A stretch of DNA of 64,000 nt from UBA4644 sp964541085 (GCA_964541085.1 CAZIPA010000002.1:1-64000), one strand, 5' to 3'; positions 43,844-53,324 are shown, counted from the first letter of the stretch. The notes: generated by a model not told the origin, from the sequence alone. A program made the numbers and translations.

Positions 43844-46060
43844 TCAGCCGCCCGCCACAATGCGTTTGGCCTGGGTTACGCCGTTGACCCGCAGGATTCG
43901 GCTGAGCACCAGCTCCACCTGCTCCGCGCTGAACACGGAAATGGTCAGGAACAGATCGCTGTGACCATCCTCCGCCTCCCGGGCGTTCATTTCACTGACA
44001 TTGATCTTCATATTGGTCAGCACACCCAGCACATCGCTGAAGGCTCCCACACGGGATTTTGCCGTGACACGGATTCCCGCGTTGTACTGGTGCCGCTCAT
44101 TCAGCGCCCATTCCGTGCGGATCCAGCGGCCATCCTCCGGCTTGTTCTGCCGTGCCGCCCGCACATTGGCGCAATCCTGCCGATGAACGGACACGCCATA
44201 GCCCCGTGTGACAAAGCCCACAATGGGGTCGCCGGGCAGCGGACTGCAGCATTTCGCAAACTTCACCAGACAGTTGTCCAGTCCTTCCACAATCACGCCG
44301 GTATCGGCCACTGATTTCTGCACCTTTGTGGTCTGGGCTGCCAGTCTGGCCTCCAGCTTGGCCTCCTTCTGCTCGGCGGCCCGCTGGCGCTGAAGCTCGT
44401 CCCGCACCTTGCCGACTACCCGGCTCATGGCAATGCCGCCATAGCCTAACGATGCGTGAAGCTCCTCCAGACTGGGCATATCCAGCCGTTTCAGAATCAG
44501 CGCCTGAAGCTCCGGCTGCTGGAAGGCATCATACAGCAGCTCGGAACGCAGCTCCCGCTCCAGTGCCGTTTTGCCCTGTTCGATATTTTCCTCCCGGCGC
44601 TCCTTTTTGAACCACTGCTTGATCTTGGTGCGGGCGCCGTTGGTTTTCACGATCTGCATCCAGTCACGCTTGGGGCCGGTGGCGGTTTTGGAGGTGATCA
44701 CATCCACGATTTCGCCGCTTTTCAGGGGATAATCAATGGGCACAATCCGTCCGTTGACCTTGGCTCCCGTCATCCGGTTGCCCACGGCAGAGTGAATGGC
44801 ATAGGCAAAGTCAATGGGCGTGGCTCCCTGAGGCAGATTGATGACATCGCCCCGGGGCGTGAACACATAGACCTCATCCGCAAACAGATCGGTCTTGATG
44901 TTTTTGATAAAATCGGCGGCATCCGTATCCTGCTGCGTCTCGATCAGCTGGCGCACCCAGGCAAAGGCCTCCTCCCGCTGAGAGCCCTTCAGGCCGTCCT
45001 TGTATTTCCAGTGGGCCGCGATGCCGTATTCTGCCCGATGATCCATCTCCTCCGTGCGAATCTGCACCTCAAAAGGGATGCCCTCCGAGCCGATGACCAC
45101 GGTATGCAGCGACTGATAGCCGTTGGGCTTGGGGGTGGAGATATAGTCCTTGAAGCGCCCCGGCACCGGCTTGTACAGGTCGTGAATCAGGCCCAGCACA
45201 TTGTAGCAGTCAGTGAGCTCCTTCACGATAACACGGGTGGCGCAGATATCATACAGCTCCGCGAAGCTCAGATTCTGTCCATAGAGCTTGCGGTAGATGC
45301 TGTATACGCTCTTCAGCCGGGCCTTGACCTGACAGGGGATGCCTGCCTGCTCCACCTTTTCCTGAATGCGCTTTTTGGTCTCTCCCAGAAATGCCGCAAA
45401 GCCGTGGCTCTTGTCCTCCAGAAAATCCGAAATTTCCTGATAGCCCACCGGATCCAGAATCTTCAGGGAACGGTCCTCCAGCTCCCATTTGACGCTCTGC
45501 ATTCCCAGACGATGGGCCAGCGGCGCATAAATCTCCATGGTTTCCACGGAAATGTCCCGCTGCTTTTGCAGTTTCTGATACTGGATGGTGCGCATATTGT
45601 GCAGGCGGTCCGCCAGCTTAATCATGATGACCCGGATGTCCTTCGCCATGGCGATGAACATTTTCCGCAGGTCCTCCATCTGCTGCTCTTCCTTGGTGCT
45701 GTAGGAGGTGTGCTCCATCTTGGTCAGCTTGGTTACGCCGTCCACCATCCGGGCCACAGCCACACCAAACTCCCGCACGATATCATCATAGGTGACGGTG
45801 GTATCCTCGATGGTATCGTGGAGCAGACCGGCCATCACCGATTCCGCATCCAGACCCATCTGGTCGATGATACAGGCGGCAGCCACCGGATGCATAATGT
45901 AGGGTTCGCCGCTCTTCCGCACCTGATCCCTGTGGGCCTCCAGCGCGAACTCATAGGCGCGGCAGATACGCTGGCCATCCTCCGGAGAAAAATCCGCAGC
46001 AATGGCCTGAATCTGCTGGCGCAGATGCTCCATATATTCCTTTTGATCTACTTCACTCAT
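43844..46060 (-). CDS. relA: bifunctional (p)ppGpp synthetase/hydrolase RelA/SpoT
   Basis: This is a 738-residue Rel enzyme. The hydrolase HD domain carries YIMHPVAAACI and LLHDTIEDT (residues ~55-90), both His-Asp pairs intact. The synthetase domain has RLKSVYSIYRKL and STPKPNGYQSLHT. A TGS domain (VYVFTPRGDVINLPQGATP) and a C-terminal ACT domain follow. With both sites intact it should make and degrade the stringent alarmone. It begins 4 nt after the recJ stop. Confidence 0.96.
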   Translation of the reverse strand: MSEVDQKEYMEHLRQQIQAIAADFSPEDGQRICRAYEFALEAHRDQVRKSGEPYIMHPVAAACIIDQMGLDAESVMAGLLHDTIEDTTVTYDDIVREFGVAVARMVDGVTKLTKMEHTSYSTKEEQQMEDLRKMFIAMAKDIRVIMIKLADRLHNMRTIQYQKLQKQRDISVETMEIYAPLAHRLGMQSVKWELEDRSLKILDPVGYQEISDFLEDKSHGFAAFLGETKKRIQEKVEQAGIPCQVKARLKSVYSIYRKLYGQNLSFAELYDICATRVIVKELTDCYNVLGLIHDLYKPVPGRFKDYISTPKPNGYQSLHTVVIGSEGIPFEVQIRTEEMDHRAEYGIAAHWKYKDGLKGSQREEAFAWVRQLIETQQDTDAADFIKNIKTDLFADEVYVFTPRGDVINLPQGATPIDFAYAIHSAVGNRMTGAKVNGRIVPIDYPLKSGEIVDVITSKTATGPKRDWMQIVKTNGARTKIKQWFKKERREENIEQGKTALERELRSELLYDAFQQPELQALILKRLDMPSLEELHASLGYGGIAMSRVVGKVRDELQRQRAAEQKEAKLEARLAAQTTKVQKSVADTGVIVEGLDNCLVKFAKCCSPLPGDPIVGFVTRGYGVSVHRQDCANVRAARQNKPEDGRWIRTEWALNERHQYNAGIRVTAKSRVGAFSDVLGVLTNMKINVSEMNAREAEDGHSDLFLTISVFSAEQVELVLSRILRVNGVTQAKRIVAGG

Positions 46061-46064
46061 ACTA

Positions 46065-48149
46065 TCAGCCCTTCAGCATGGTCATCAGCCGTTTCAGCAC
46101 GGAGGAACCGTTGATATCCGCCTTGCCCTGATAATTCAGCAGACGGATCACCAGCTCTCCCCCCGTCTGCTCATAGGAAAAGATTTTGCACTCCCGGAAA
46201 ATGTCCAGACAGATCAGCAGCTTTCCCGCATTCATACCGCTGCACAGACGGGATTCATACCGCACCTTTCGGTAAAGGGTGGCGATGGAGGCGCACAGCA
46301 CGCCCTCTTCCCCGTTGGCCTTGATATGGCGGAACACCGCCACCAGCTCATCCCGGGTGGGGGTCAGCTCCGCAGCCTCCTGCCGGGCCAGCGGCGTTCC
46401 CTCCCGGAAACGCTGATACAGCGCCATTGCGTCCGCATCTGCCTGTTCCTCCCGCTGGGCCCATTTTACATCCCGGATCACCAGCTGGACACTTTTGTTG
46501 CCTTTATAATGATTGATCTCCGCGGAAAATACGATATCCAGCAGATCGCCCTTGACGAACTGGCAGCTTTTCGCTCCCATGCCGAAAACAAAGGCATAGA
46601 AGGAACGGCCCCGGCCGGACAGATGCAGCTTGACATGGCGGTCATGACTGATGGGCGTGATTTCCTCGATGCGCACATCGTTCATCAAAAACACCGGCTG
46701 GGGGTTGCCCATGCCAAAGGGCTCCAGTGCGGAAAGGCCTTCCACCTCCGACAGCGTCAGCTCCTCCGGCCGTACCCGGCAATCCACGCTGATGCTGGGA
46801 GTCACATCCTCCACCTCGCCGGACTGGGCATAGTCCTCCAGCGCCTGACGCAGTGCCTCCAGATTTTCCCGGCGCACTGTCAGACCCACTGCCAGTTCAT
46901 GTCCTCCGTATTTTTCCAGCAGCGCCGCATTTTTCTCCAGCGCCGCATAGAGATTGAAGCCCTTGATGCTGCGGCCCGAGCCCTTGCCCTGATCTCCGTT
47001 CATGGAAATCAGCACACAGGGCAGACCGTACCGGTCAGACAGGCGGGAGGACACAATGCCAATGACGCCGTTGTGCCAGCCGTCTCCCCAGAGAGTCATG
47101 GTTCTGCCCCGGGTCAGCTCCGGATGCGCCTGAATGCGGGCCATGATCTGCTCATAGATCCCGTTTTCCTCCTCCTGCCGCCGATGATTCAGAGCGCAGA
47201 GATGCTCCGCCAGTGCCGTTGCCTCTCCGGGATCGTCCGTCAGAAACATCCGGGCGGCGCTGCTTGCCGCGCCCAGACGGCCCGCCGCATTGATCCGGGG
47301 CGCCATGGTAAAGCTCACCGCGTTGGAGGTCACGGTACGGGCATCCATGCCCAGCTTTTGCATCAGTGCCTTCAGGCCCTGATTTTCCGTATTTTGCAGA
47401 TAGCGGAGGCCGTAGGAGACGATCACCCGGTTTTCTCCCACCAGCGGCATCACATCGGCAATGGTGCCCACGGCCACAATGTCCGCATATTGCAGCAGCA
47501 GCTCCTCCAGTGAACGCTGCTGCTCCAGGGCACAGATCAGCTTGAAGGCCACGCCCACGCCTGCCAGCTCCCGGAAGGGATATTTGCTGTCCGGCCGCCG
47601 GGGATTCACCACGGCTACCGCCTCCGGCAATGCCTCCTTGCATTCATGATGATCGGTGATAATCAGCCGCAGGCCCAGCGTTTTGGCAAAACGGGCCTCC
47701 TCCTCGGCGGTAATGCCGCTGTCCACCGTAATCAGCAGACGGCAGCCGTCGTCATACAGCGACTGAATGGCTCCGGTGTTCAGACCGTAGCCCTCTCCCA
47801 GACGGTCGGGGATGTAATAGGTGCAGTCCGCCCCCTGCGCCCGCAGATACTGGATCATGATGCAGGTGGCCGTTACGCCGTCCACATCATAGTCTCCATA
47901 GACTGCGATTTTCACATGGTCACGGATGGCGCGCCGAATTTCCTCCACGGCCAGATCCATATCCTTCAGCAGATAGGGGTCGTGGATTCCCTCCAGCGAC
48001 TGGTTCAAAAAGGTTCGCGCTTTTTCCTTCGTATCAAAGCCTCGGGCAGCCAACACACGGGCAGTAAGCCGGCTGAGCTTGGGCTCACCGGCCAGTGTGC
48101 TGACGCAGGCATCCGATTCGGCTGTCAGCAGCCACTTTTTTCTTTTCAT
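46065..48149 (-). CDS. recJ: single-stranded-DNA-specific exonuclease RecJ
   Basis: This is a 694-residue DHH-family 5'-3' exonuclease used in recombination and mismatch or base-excision repair. It has AVYGDYDVDGVTA, TVDSGITA, ITDHHEC (the DHH motif) and the DHHA1 element GGHELAVG. An OB-fold and a C-terminal extension complete the typical Firmicutes form. The start is preceded by an AAACTGGAG site. It opens the operon recJ-relA-dtd-MBL-hemZ, with a promoter about 35 bp upstream. Confidence 0.95.
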   Translation of the reverse strand: MKRKKWLLTAESDACVSTLAGEPKLSRLTARVLAARGFDTKEKARTFLNQSLEGIHDPYLLKDMDLAVEEIRRAIRDHVKIAVYGDYDVDGVTATCIMIQYLRAQGADCTYYIPDRLGEGYGLNTGAIQSLYDDGCRLLITVDSGITAEEEARFAKTLGLRLIITDHHECKEALPEAVAVVNPRRPDSKYPFRELAGVGVAFKLICALEQQRSLEELLLQYADIVAVGTIADVMPLVGENRVIVSYGLRYLQNTENQGLKALMQKLGMDARTVTSNAVSFTMAPRINAAGRLGAASSAARMFLTDDPGEATALAEHLCALNHRRQEEENGIYEQIMARIQAHPELTRGRTMTLWGDGWHNGVIGIVSSRLSDRYGLPCVLISMNGDQGKGSGRSIKGFNLYAALEKNAALLEKYGGHELAVGLTVRRENLEALRQALEDYAQSGEVEDVTPSISVDCRVRPEELTLSEVEGLSALEPFGMGNPQPVFLMNDVRIEEITPISHDRHVKLHLSGRGRSFYAFVFGMGAKSCQFVKGDLLDIVFSAEINHYKGNKSVQLVIRDVKWAQREEQADADAMALYQRFREGTPLARQEAAELTPTRDELVAVFRHIKANGEEGVLCASIATLYRKVRYESRLCSGMNAGKLLICLDIFRECKIFSYEQTGGELVIRLLNYQGKADINGSSVLKRLMTMLKG

Positions 48150-48181
48150 TCCGCACTCCAGTTTTTATTTTTATTGGGGCT

Positions 48182-48210
48182 ATTATATCAAATTCCGGAC
48201 TGCAATACAA
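48182..48210 (-). promoter_or_regulatory. sigma-A promoter of the recJ-relA operon
   Basis: TTGTAT (48205-48210) and TATAAT (48182-48187) on the minus strand are separated by 17 bp. Confidence 0.75.
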
Positions 48211-48270
48211 GCCATTCCCCGGAAAGGGGCCGCATTTTTTGGATTTTTGAAAAAAGTTTTCCCATTTTCA

Positions 48271-48304
48271 ACACAAAAAGCGGCATGGATAAACCATGCC
48301 GCTT
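48271..48304 (-). terminator. intrinsic terminator of the agcS-like gene
   Basis: An 11-bp stem AAGCGGCATGG (48278-48288) / CCATGCCGCTT (48294-48304) with a 5-nt loop is followed on the minus strand by TTTGTGTTG. Confidence 0.85.
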
Positions 48305-48325
48305 GCCGGATTGGATTTTTCAGAG

Positions 48326-49762
48326 TTATTTCTTGAGAACCTTCACGCCGGAGAAGTATTCCTTCGTCAGCTTGATGACCACCGGGCTCAACGCCAGAAT
48401 TGCAATCAGGTTGGGGATTGCCATCAGGCCGTTCAGCGTATCGGCGATGTTCCAGGCCAGCTCCAGCTCGACGATGCCGCCCAGCACCATCACCAGACAG
48501 AAGATTACCTGATAGACCTTGGCTACCTTGTAGCCGAACAGATACTCCATGCAGCGGGTGCCATACAGACCCCAGGTCAGCACGGTGGAGAAGGCAAACA
48601 GGGTCAGGCAGACCGCAATCACCACGCCGGGGATCTTTTCGCCAAAGACAGAGGTGAAGCCCTTGATGGTCAGCTCAGCGCCGGCATCATGGCCGAACAC
48701 GCCGTCAGCCTCGATGTTATTGACACCGTAGCCCAGCAGCACCACCAGAGCGGTCATGGTGCAGACCACGATGGTATCCATAAAGACCTCGAACACGCCG
48801 AACATACCCTGCTTGACGGGATGATCCACATCGGCAGCAGCATGGGCGATAGGCGCAGAGCCCAGACCGGCCTCATTGGAGAAGATGCCGCGGCCAACGC
48901 CCTTGGTAATGGCCGTCTTGATGGTGGCACCAGCCAGACCGCCAGCGACGGAAGCAGGAGCAAACGCACCCTTGAAGATGGCAGCAAAGGCAGTGGGGAC
49001 AGCGGAAATGTTCAGAATGATAACCACGATAGAAGCAATGATGTAAATGACGGCCATGACGGGCACCAGCAGGGCGCACACATCGCCGATGGACTCAATA
49101 CCGCCGATGTAGACGATAAAGGAGATCACGCAGCACAGACCGCCGATAATCCAGGCAACCAGCGTTCCATTGACGGTGGGAACGAAGTTCTTGATCGCAC
49201 CGGTAACAGTGGAGCAGATGGTATTGATCTGGGTCATGTTGCCGATACCAAAGGCAGCCAGAGCGCCGAAGACGCAGAACAGCACAGACAGCCACTGCCA
49301 GTTTTTGCCCAGACCGTTCTTGATGTAATACATGGGGCCGCCAACCCAGTCGCCCTTTTCATTGCGCTCACGGAAGCGGATAGCCAGCGTCACTTCGCAG
49401 AACTTGGTGCACATACCCAGCAGAGCAGAAACCCACATCCAGAAAACAGCACCGGGGCCGCCGATGGCGATTGCGCCGGAAACGCCGGCGATATTGCCGG
49501 TACCGATGGAAGCAGCCAGTGCGGTACACATGGCCTTGAAGGGGGAAACAGAGCCTTCCTTGGTCTCGGACTTTTCAAAAGCCTTGCCCAGGGTGTTTTT
49601 CATAATATGGCCAAAGTGGGTAAACTGAGGGAAGCCGCAGCGGATACACATATAAATACCGGTACCCAGGATCAGCACCATCATGGGCAGACCCCAGACG
49701 ACACCGTTGACTTTGTCGTTAAACCCTTCCAGCCATGTCAGGAAATTGTTCAACCATTCCAT
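48326..49762 (-). CDS. alanine/glycine:cation symporter (AgcS family)
   Basis: This is a 478-residue, about 11-helix sodium:amino-acid symporter. It begins with FNDKVNGVVWGLPMMVLILG, then the family signature GNIAGVSGAIAIGGPGAVFWMW and the conserved GRGIFSNEAGLGSAP. The family imports Ala or Gly with Na+ or H+. A glycine importer would fit the glycine cleavage operon at 53-62 kb, but the substrate choice is inference. It is a single-gene unit with AAGGAGG, its own promoter and terminator. Confidence 0.93.
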   Translation of the reverse strand: MEWLNNFLTWLEGFNDKVNGVVWGLPMMVLILGTGIYMCIRCGFPQFTHFGHIMKNTLGKAFEKSETKEGSVSPFKAMCTALAASIGTGNIAGVSGAIAIGGPGAVFWMWVSALLGMCTKFCEVTLAIRFRERNEKGDWVGGPMYYIKNGLGKNWQWLSVLFCVFGALAAFGIGNMTQINTICSTVTGAIKNFVPTVNGTLVAWIIGGLCCVISFIVYIGGIESIGDVCALLVPVMAVIYIIASIVVIILNISAVPTAFAAIFKGAFAPASVAGGLAGATIKTAITKGVGRGIFSNEAGLGSAPIAHAAADVDHPVKQGMFGVFEVFMDTIVVCTMTALVVLLGYGVNNIEADGVFGHDAGAELTIKGFTSVFGEKIPGVVIAVCLTLFAFSTVLTWGLYGTRCMEYLFGYKVAKVYQVIFCLVMVLGGIVELELAWNIADTLNGLMAIPNLIAILALSPVVIKLTKEYFSGVKVLKK

Positions 49763-50076
49763 TCACAAAACCTCCTTAATCTGTTTACAGGCAGCATTGG
49801 GCACTCCGCCTGTACTGTATGGGGATATGTTACCACACTGTGAACGGGATTACAAGAGTTTATTTTTTGTGCAGCATTGCCAAAGTTTAGGTTGTTTTCT
49901 CAGAATTTCCGGCAAAATGCGCTTTTTGTCGGTTTTCGGCAAAAATCATTTGCCCATTTTTCAATTTTCAGAAAAGTTTTTCCGAAATTTTTCCGGGAGC
50001 AAAAAGGAAGCGAAGCTACGATTTGGTAAAGAAAAATTTCCGGCCAAACTTTTTTCCGGCTGCGGATATGCCTCCT
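49763..50076. other. 314-base intergenic stretch between the agcS-like gene and the DUF4363 gene
   Basis: It holds the agcS promoter at 49827-49855. The remainder (about 49860-50070) is AT-rich compared with the genes, with repeated CCGGAAA-like patches and runs of A and T. I see no convincing gene, stem-loop terminator or RNA. Short frames there lack ribosome-binding sites. Confidence 0.6.
49827..49855 (-). promoter_or_regulatory. sigma-A promoter of the agcS-like gene
   Basis: TTGTAA (49850-49855) and TAACAT (49827-49832) on the minus strand are spaced by 17 bp. The leader to the ATG is about 55 nt. Confidence 0.6.
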
Positions 50077-50457
50077 TCACAGCAGGCTCTGTACCGTGGG
50101 CAGATCATAGCTTCGCAGCAGATTCAGCTGCCGCAGTGCATCCCACAGCTCCGCCAGCGCCTCTCCCGGCTCCTCCGCCTCCAGAAAGCCCTCCGCCCGG
50201 AACAGCGCCCCGGTGATGCCGTCCAGCCGGTCATGGGAAATCAGAGAGGACAGCCAGGGCAAAGCCTGTGCCCATTCTGCCGAAGCCCGCTCCAGCAGGG
50301 CCTTTTCGCCGGTCTGCCGATGCAAAAGCTGGGCGGAAAGCTGCTCCAGCGGCTGGGAAACCCGGTCACACAGCCGGGCCACCTGATGCAGCGACAGCAG
50401 TCCGCCTGCCAGCAGCGCACCCAGAATCAGCGCCGCAAGAATCACACGCCAGTGCAT
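50077..50457 (-). CDS. DUF4363 family protein
   Basis: This 126-residue protein has a single N-terminal membrane anchor (VILAALILGALLAGGLLSL) and a helical extracytoplasmic part with the ISHDRLDGITGALFRAEGFLE pattern seen in DUF4363 proteins. It is typically encoded next to a DUF421 (YetF-like) protein, as here, 4 nt after it, with which it may form a membrane unit. The ATG at 50457 starts just before the anchor. The function is unknown. Confidence 0.75.
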   Translation of the reverse strand: MHWRVILAALILGALLAGGLLSLHQVARLCDRVSQPLEQLSAQLLHRQTGEKALLERASAEWAQALPWLSSLISHDRLDGITGALFRAEGFLEAEEPGEALAELWDALRQLNLLRSYDLPTVQSLL

Positions 50458-50461
50458 TCTC

Positions 50462-51133
50462 TCACTCCTTTTTGAACAGCACCCGATTTCCCTCCCGGTC
50501 GGCGCAGAAAAGAAATACCTGCTCCGGTGCGGCAACGCCCTCGGCCTTCAGCACCCGCTCCAGCCAGTCCCGATCCTTTTCCAGCTGCCGCAGCGCCGCC
50601 GCCCGGACAACGCCGTCGGAAATCACCGTCAGAAGGGGCTGGGCCCGGCGGGTTTTGATTCCCAGCTGTCCTGCTGTGGCAGGGGCTTCCCGGCTTTCCA
50701 GCAGAATGCTCAGCTGTCCGTTGGTTTCCAGCTGGGCAAAGGCCACCTGCCGCACATCAAACACGCCGCCCAGACGGAGATCCTCCAGCAGATCATCGGT
50801 GCTCAGGCGCAATCGGCGCAGGGCCTGCTGATCCAGCGTTCCATCCCGGATCACAGGGACGGGCTTGCCCGTGAGCAGCAGCCGCAGCCGGCTGCTTTTC
50901 AGCGTCAGAGCGGACACCAGCACCTCTGCCGCAATGAGGGTCAGCACCGGCACCAGCCCGTGAGACAGAGGGATATCCATATCCTGCATGGGCACCGATG
51001 CCACCGCCGACACCAGAATCGTCACCACCAGCTCTCCCGGCTGCATCTCTCCCACCTGCCGCTTGCCCATCAGCCGCAGGGCAAGGATGATCGCCAGATA
51101 CAAAATCAGCGTTCGCAGCAGCGGGATCAGCAT
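50462..51133 (-). CDS. DUF421 domain-containing (YetF-like) membrane protein
   Basis: This is a 223-residue protein with three N-terminal helices (LLRTLILYLAIILALRLMG first) followed by KRQVGEMQPGELVVTILVS, a DUF421 hallmark, and a soluble C-terminal domain of two YetF-type repeats. Spore-formers often carry several paralogs, some spore-membrane associated. GGAGGATATT precedes the ATG. Its partner DUF4363 gene follows immediately. Confidence 0.88.
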   Translation of the reverse strand: MLIPLLRTLILYLAIILALRLMGKRQVGEMQPGELVVTILVSAVASVPMQDMDIPLSHGLVPVLTLIAAEVLVSALTLKSSRLRLLLTGKPVPVIRDGTLDQQALRRLRLSTDDLLEDLRLGGVFDVRQVAFAQLETNGQLSILLESREAPATAGQLGIKTRRAQPLLTVISDGVVRAAALRQLEKDRDWLERVLKAEGVAAPEQVFLFCADREGNRVLFKKE

Positions 51134-51214
51134 AGAATATCCTCCGTTTCCTCCGGTTTTCCTGCTGCTATTGTGCCGTGGATGCGGGCTATTTATGCGT
51201 ATCTATAAAGAAAA

Positions 51215-51561
51215 CGCCCGGCACAAGGCCGGGCGAAGTTCGTCAAAGAACATTGGGCAGGCTCTGCCCTAAAAAATTGTTTTTGCCCGTAATCTATATG
51301 ATTATGGGTAAAAACACCGTAACCCGCCACATTTTCCTGCTTGCGCAGCAAGCCCCGCCGACGAGTGTCGGCGTCATGCCGCAGGAAGCCGCAGCAGTGC
51401 GGCGACTGAGGCGGTTAAATTAGAGGGGGCCTCGCAAAATTGAAAATTTTGTGGGGAGAAAATCGGCGAAACCGGCCCGCAGGCCGGATCCAAACTGTCG
51501 AAGAAAACCCAGCGAAGCGGTTTTCTGACAGTCTCCGCCCGGCACAGGGCCGGGCGAAGTT
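51215..51561. repeat. hairpin-dense intergenic element bounded by duplicated terminator hairpins
   Basis: Two 26-bp direct copies with one mismatch (51215-51240 and 51536-51561) of a GCCCGGC/GCCGGGC hairpin unit enclose about 295 bp. The enclosed part packs seven stem-loops: 51255-51269; 51279-51315 (16 bp with two G-U-type mismatches); a three-way fold 51334-51387; 51388-51403; 51435-51451; 51472-51487; and 51495-51531. No protein frame is credible. The copy at 51215, read from trmH, is followed by GTTTTCTTT and looks like the original trmH terminator, so the block probably arrived within it. With its flanks it fills the whole gap between DUF421 and the SpoU methylase (51134-51565). Confidence 0.6.
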
Positions 51562-51565
51562 GCTG

Positions 51566-52402
51566 TTATTGTTGCGATTCCGGCTGACCCAGCAGGGCCA
51601 GCTGGTAAAAGGCCACGGCGCTGGCCGCCGCCACATTCAGCGAATCCACACCGTGAGACATGGGGATGCGGACGGTATAATCGCAGTTTGCAATGGTTTC
51701 TCCCGCAAGGCCGTCCCCTTCCGTACCCATGACAATGGCAAGCCTTGGCTCGGCCATCAGGTGCGGGTCGGACAATGCCACCGAATCCTCCCGCAGCGCC
51801 ATCGCCGCCGTTTTGAAGCCCAGCCCATGCAGGGTATCCGTCCAGCATACCCCCTCCGGCAGATAGGTCCAGGGCACCAGAAATACATTGCCCATGCTCA
51901 CCCGGGCGGCTCTGCGGTACAGCGGTTCACTGCCCGCCGCCGTCAGCAGCACACCGTCCACATTCAGCGCCGCCGCCGAGCGGAAAATCGCGCCGATGTT
52001 GGTGGGATTCATCACATTTTCCAGCACGGCAATGCGCCGGGCATTTTTGCACACCTGCTCCACCGTAGGCAGCGGAGGCCGCAGCATGGCGCACAGCATT
52101 CCCCGGGTCAGATGAAAGCCGGTGATCTGGGTCAGCACCTCCAGCTCTGCCGCATATACGGGAATGTCCTCCGGACACCGGGCCAGAATCGCTGCGCCCT
52201 TGCCGGTAATGTGTTTGGTCTCCATGAGAAAGGATACCGGCTTGCAGCCTGCGTCCAGCGCTCTGCCGATCACCAGCGGACTCTCAGCCACAAACAGCGC
52301 GTTGGCCGGATCTGCCCGATTCAGCAGCTGATTTTCCGTCAGACGGGCATATACATCCAGCTCCGGTGCGATAATGCTTGTAATTTCCACAACATTTGCC
52401 AT
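51566..52402 (-). CDS. TrmH/SpoU family RNA 2'-O-methyltransferase
   Basis: This is a 278-residue SPOUT methyltransferase. It has an N-terminal substrate-binding domain and the knotted SAM domain with ENVMNPTNIGAIFRSAAAL, then LAIVMGTEGDGLAGE and RIPMSHGVDSLNVAAASAVAFY (the three SpoU motifs). It methylates a ribose in rRNA or tRNA; the target is unknown. AGAGGAC precedes the ATG, and it lies 89 nt after the GyrI-like gene. Confidence 0.9.
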   Translation of the reverse strand: MANVVEITSIIAPELDVYARLTENQLLNRADPANALFVAESPLVIGRALDAGCKPVSFLMETKHITGKGAAILARCPEDIPVYAAELEVLTQITGFHLTRGMLCAMLRPPLPTVEQVCKNARRIAVLENVMNPTNIGAIFRSAAALNVDGVLLTAAGSEPLYRRAARVSMGNVFLVPWTYLPEGVCWTDTLHGLGFKTAAMALREDSVALSDPHLMAEPRLAIVMGTEGDGLAGETIANCDYTVRIPMSHGVDSLNVAAASAVAFYQLALLGQPESQQ

Positions 52403-52491
52403 AACTGTGTCCTCTTTGATTCTGCAAAATCATGCGGCAGGAAGATGACGATCTCCCCACGGGTGCGGTTTTGTCCCGGCGGAAGGGACGA

Positions 52492-53196
52492 TCATTCCTG
52501 CCCTTTGCAGGGATTCTGTGCTTCTGCCTGTCCGGCGCACAGAGCTTCCCCGCCGCTCTCCGGCACTGCCCGCCGGATGGGATGGCGAAGGACGGTTTTC
52601 CGTTTTTCCGGCGGCACTCTGCGGGCATCGGAGAGATAGATTTCATGATGAAAGCGGGTATGGGAGAGGTCTGTTTCATAGCCCTTTTCCCGAATATAGG
52701 CTTCCATCCGGGCCACGGTGGCGGGCTCGTCATCATAGGAGCCGATATGCATACACTGCACACACAGCCCCTCCTGACAGGTCAGAAACTCCACTTTGGA
52801 AAAGTCCGTTTTCTTCTTTTCCGAAGCCTCGGCCACAGCCCAGTCAAAATCCTCCCGGGTGACAAAATCCGGAAGACGAATCAGGGCAATCCACTGATAA
52901 AGCTCCTTGTGGGTATAATCCACGCCGCAAATGTCCTCCTGCCACCAGAAGCCCTCCAGCGGCGGCACCACATAATCAAAATAGCCCTGAATGCGATGAT
53001 CCCCCAGCTTGCTCATTTTGACGGTAAAGGCCACGCCATACAGCAGACCGATGGCCTGCTTATACTGTCCGCCCTCTTCATTGGGGTCGCCGCTGCCACG
53101 GACGGCAAGAAAGTTCATGGAGGGAATCTCCACGATCTCCGGCCGGTTTTTCGGCAGATAATACTCCCGATATTCCTTTTTATAGTCAAATGCCAC
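52492..53196 (-). CDS. GyrI-like small-molecule-binding domain protein
   Basis: This 234-residue protein consists of a GyrI-like/SOUL-type domain. It opens FDYKKEYREYYLPKNRPEIVEIPSMNFLAVRG and has YGVAFTVKM and GYETDLSHTRFHHEIYLSDARR, as in standalone family members. These domains bind small molecules and usually sense drugs. The usual end lies near KTVLRHPIRR (about residue 209); here another 25 residues of low-complexity sequence follow before the stop. A strong promoter precedes the gene. The function is not fixed. Confidence 0.8.
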   Translation of the reverse strand: MAFDYKKEYREYYLPKNRPEIVEIPSMNFLAVRGSGDPNEEGGQYKQAIGLLYGVAFTVKMSKLGDHRIQGYFDYVVPPLEGFWWQEDICGVDYTHKELYQWIALIRLPDFVTREDFDWAVAEASEKKKTDFSKVEFLTCQEGLCVQCMHIGSYDDEPATVARMEAYIREKGYETDLSHTRFHHEIYLSDARRVPPEKRKTVLRHPIRRAVPESGGEALCAGQAEAQNPCKGQE

Positions 53197-53223
53197 GGGC
53201 TCGCCTCCCTGCGGTTTTCTGTT

Positions 53224-53252
53224 ATTATAGCACGAAGCGGGCCATCCTGCAA
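53224..53252 (-). promoter_or_regulatory. sigma-A promoter of the GyrI-like gene
   Basis: TTGCAG (53247-53252) and TATAAT (53224-53229) on the minus strand are separated by 17 bp, only about 28 bp from the ATG. Confidence 0.75.
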
Positions 53253-53273
53253 TGATCCGATGCTTTCGCAGAA

Positions 53274-53310
53274 CAAAAATATCCCCCCCGGGAAGAGGGT
53301 GGATATCTGT
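53274..53310 (-). terminator. intrinsic terminator of the glycine-cleavage operon
   Basis: Minus-strand stem ATATCC/GGATAT (53301-53306 with 53279-53284), extended by a C-rich/G-rich pairing inside, is followed by TTTTTGTTC. It lies just past the lpd stop. Confidence 0.7.
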
Positions 53311-53324
53311 TTGGTATGGGGATT

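Noticed and set aside
49860..50070. Possible small genes or terminator in the AT-rich gap before the DUF4363 gene
   Set aside because: Short frames lack ribosome-binding sites, and candidate stems are only four base pairs long.
52492..52570. Frameshift at the end of the GyrI-like gene as the cause of its 25-residue tail
   Set aside because: No alternative frame restores a family-like end, and the natural C-terminus is variable; without comparison it cannot be called a mutation.
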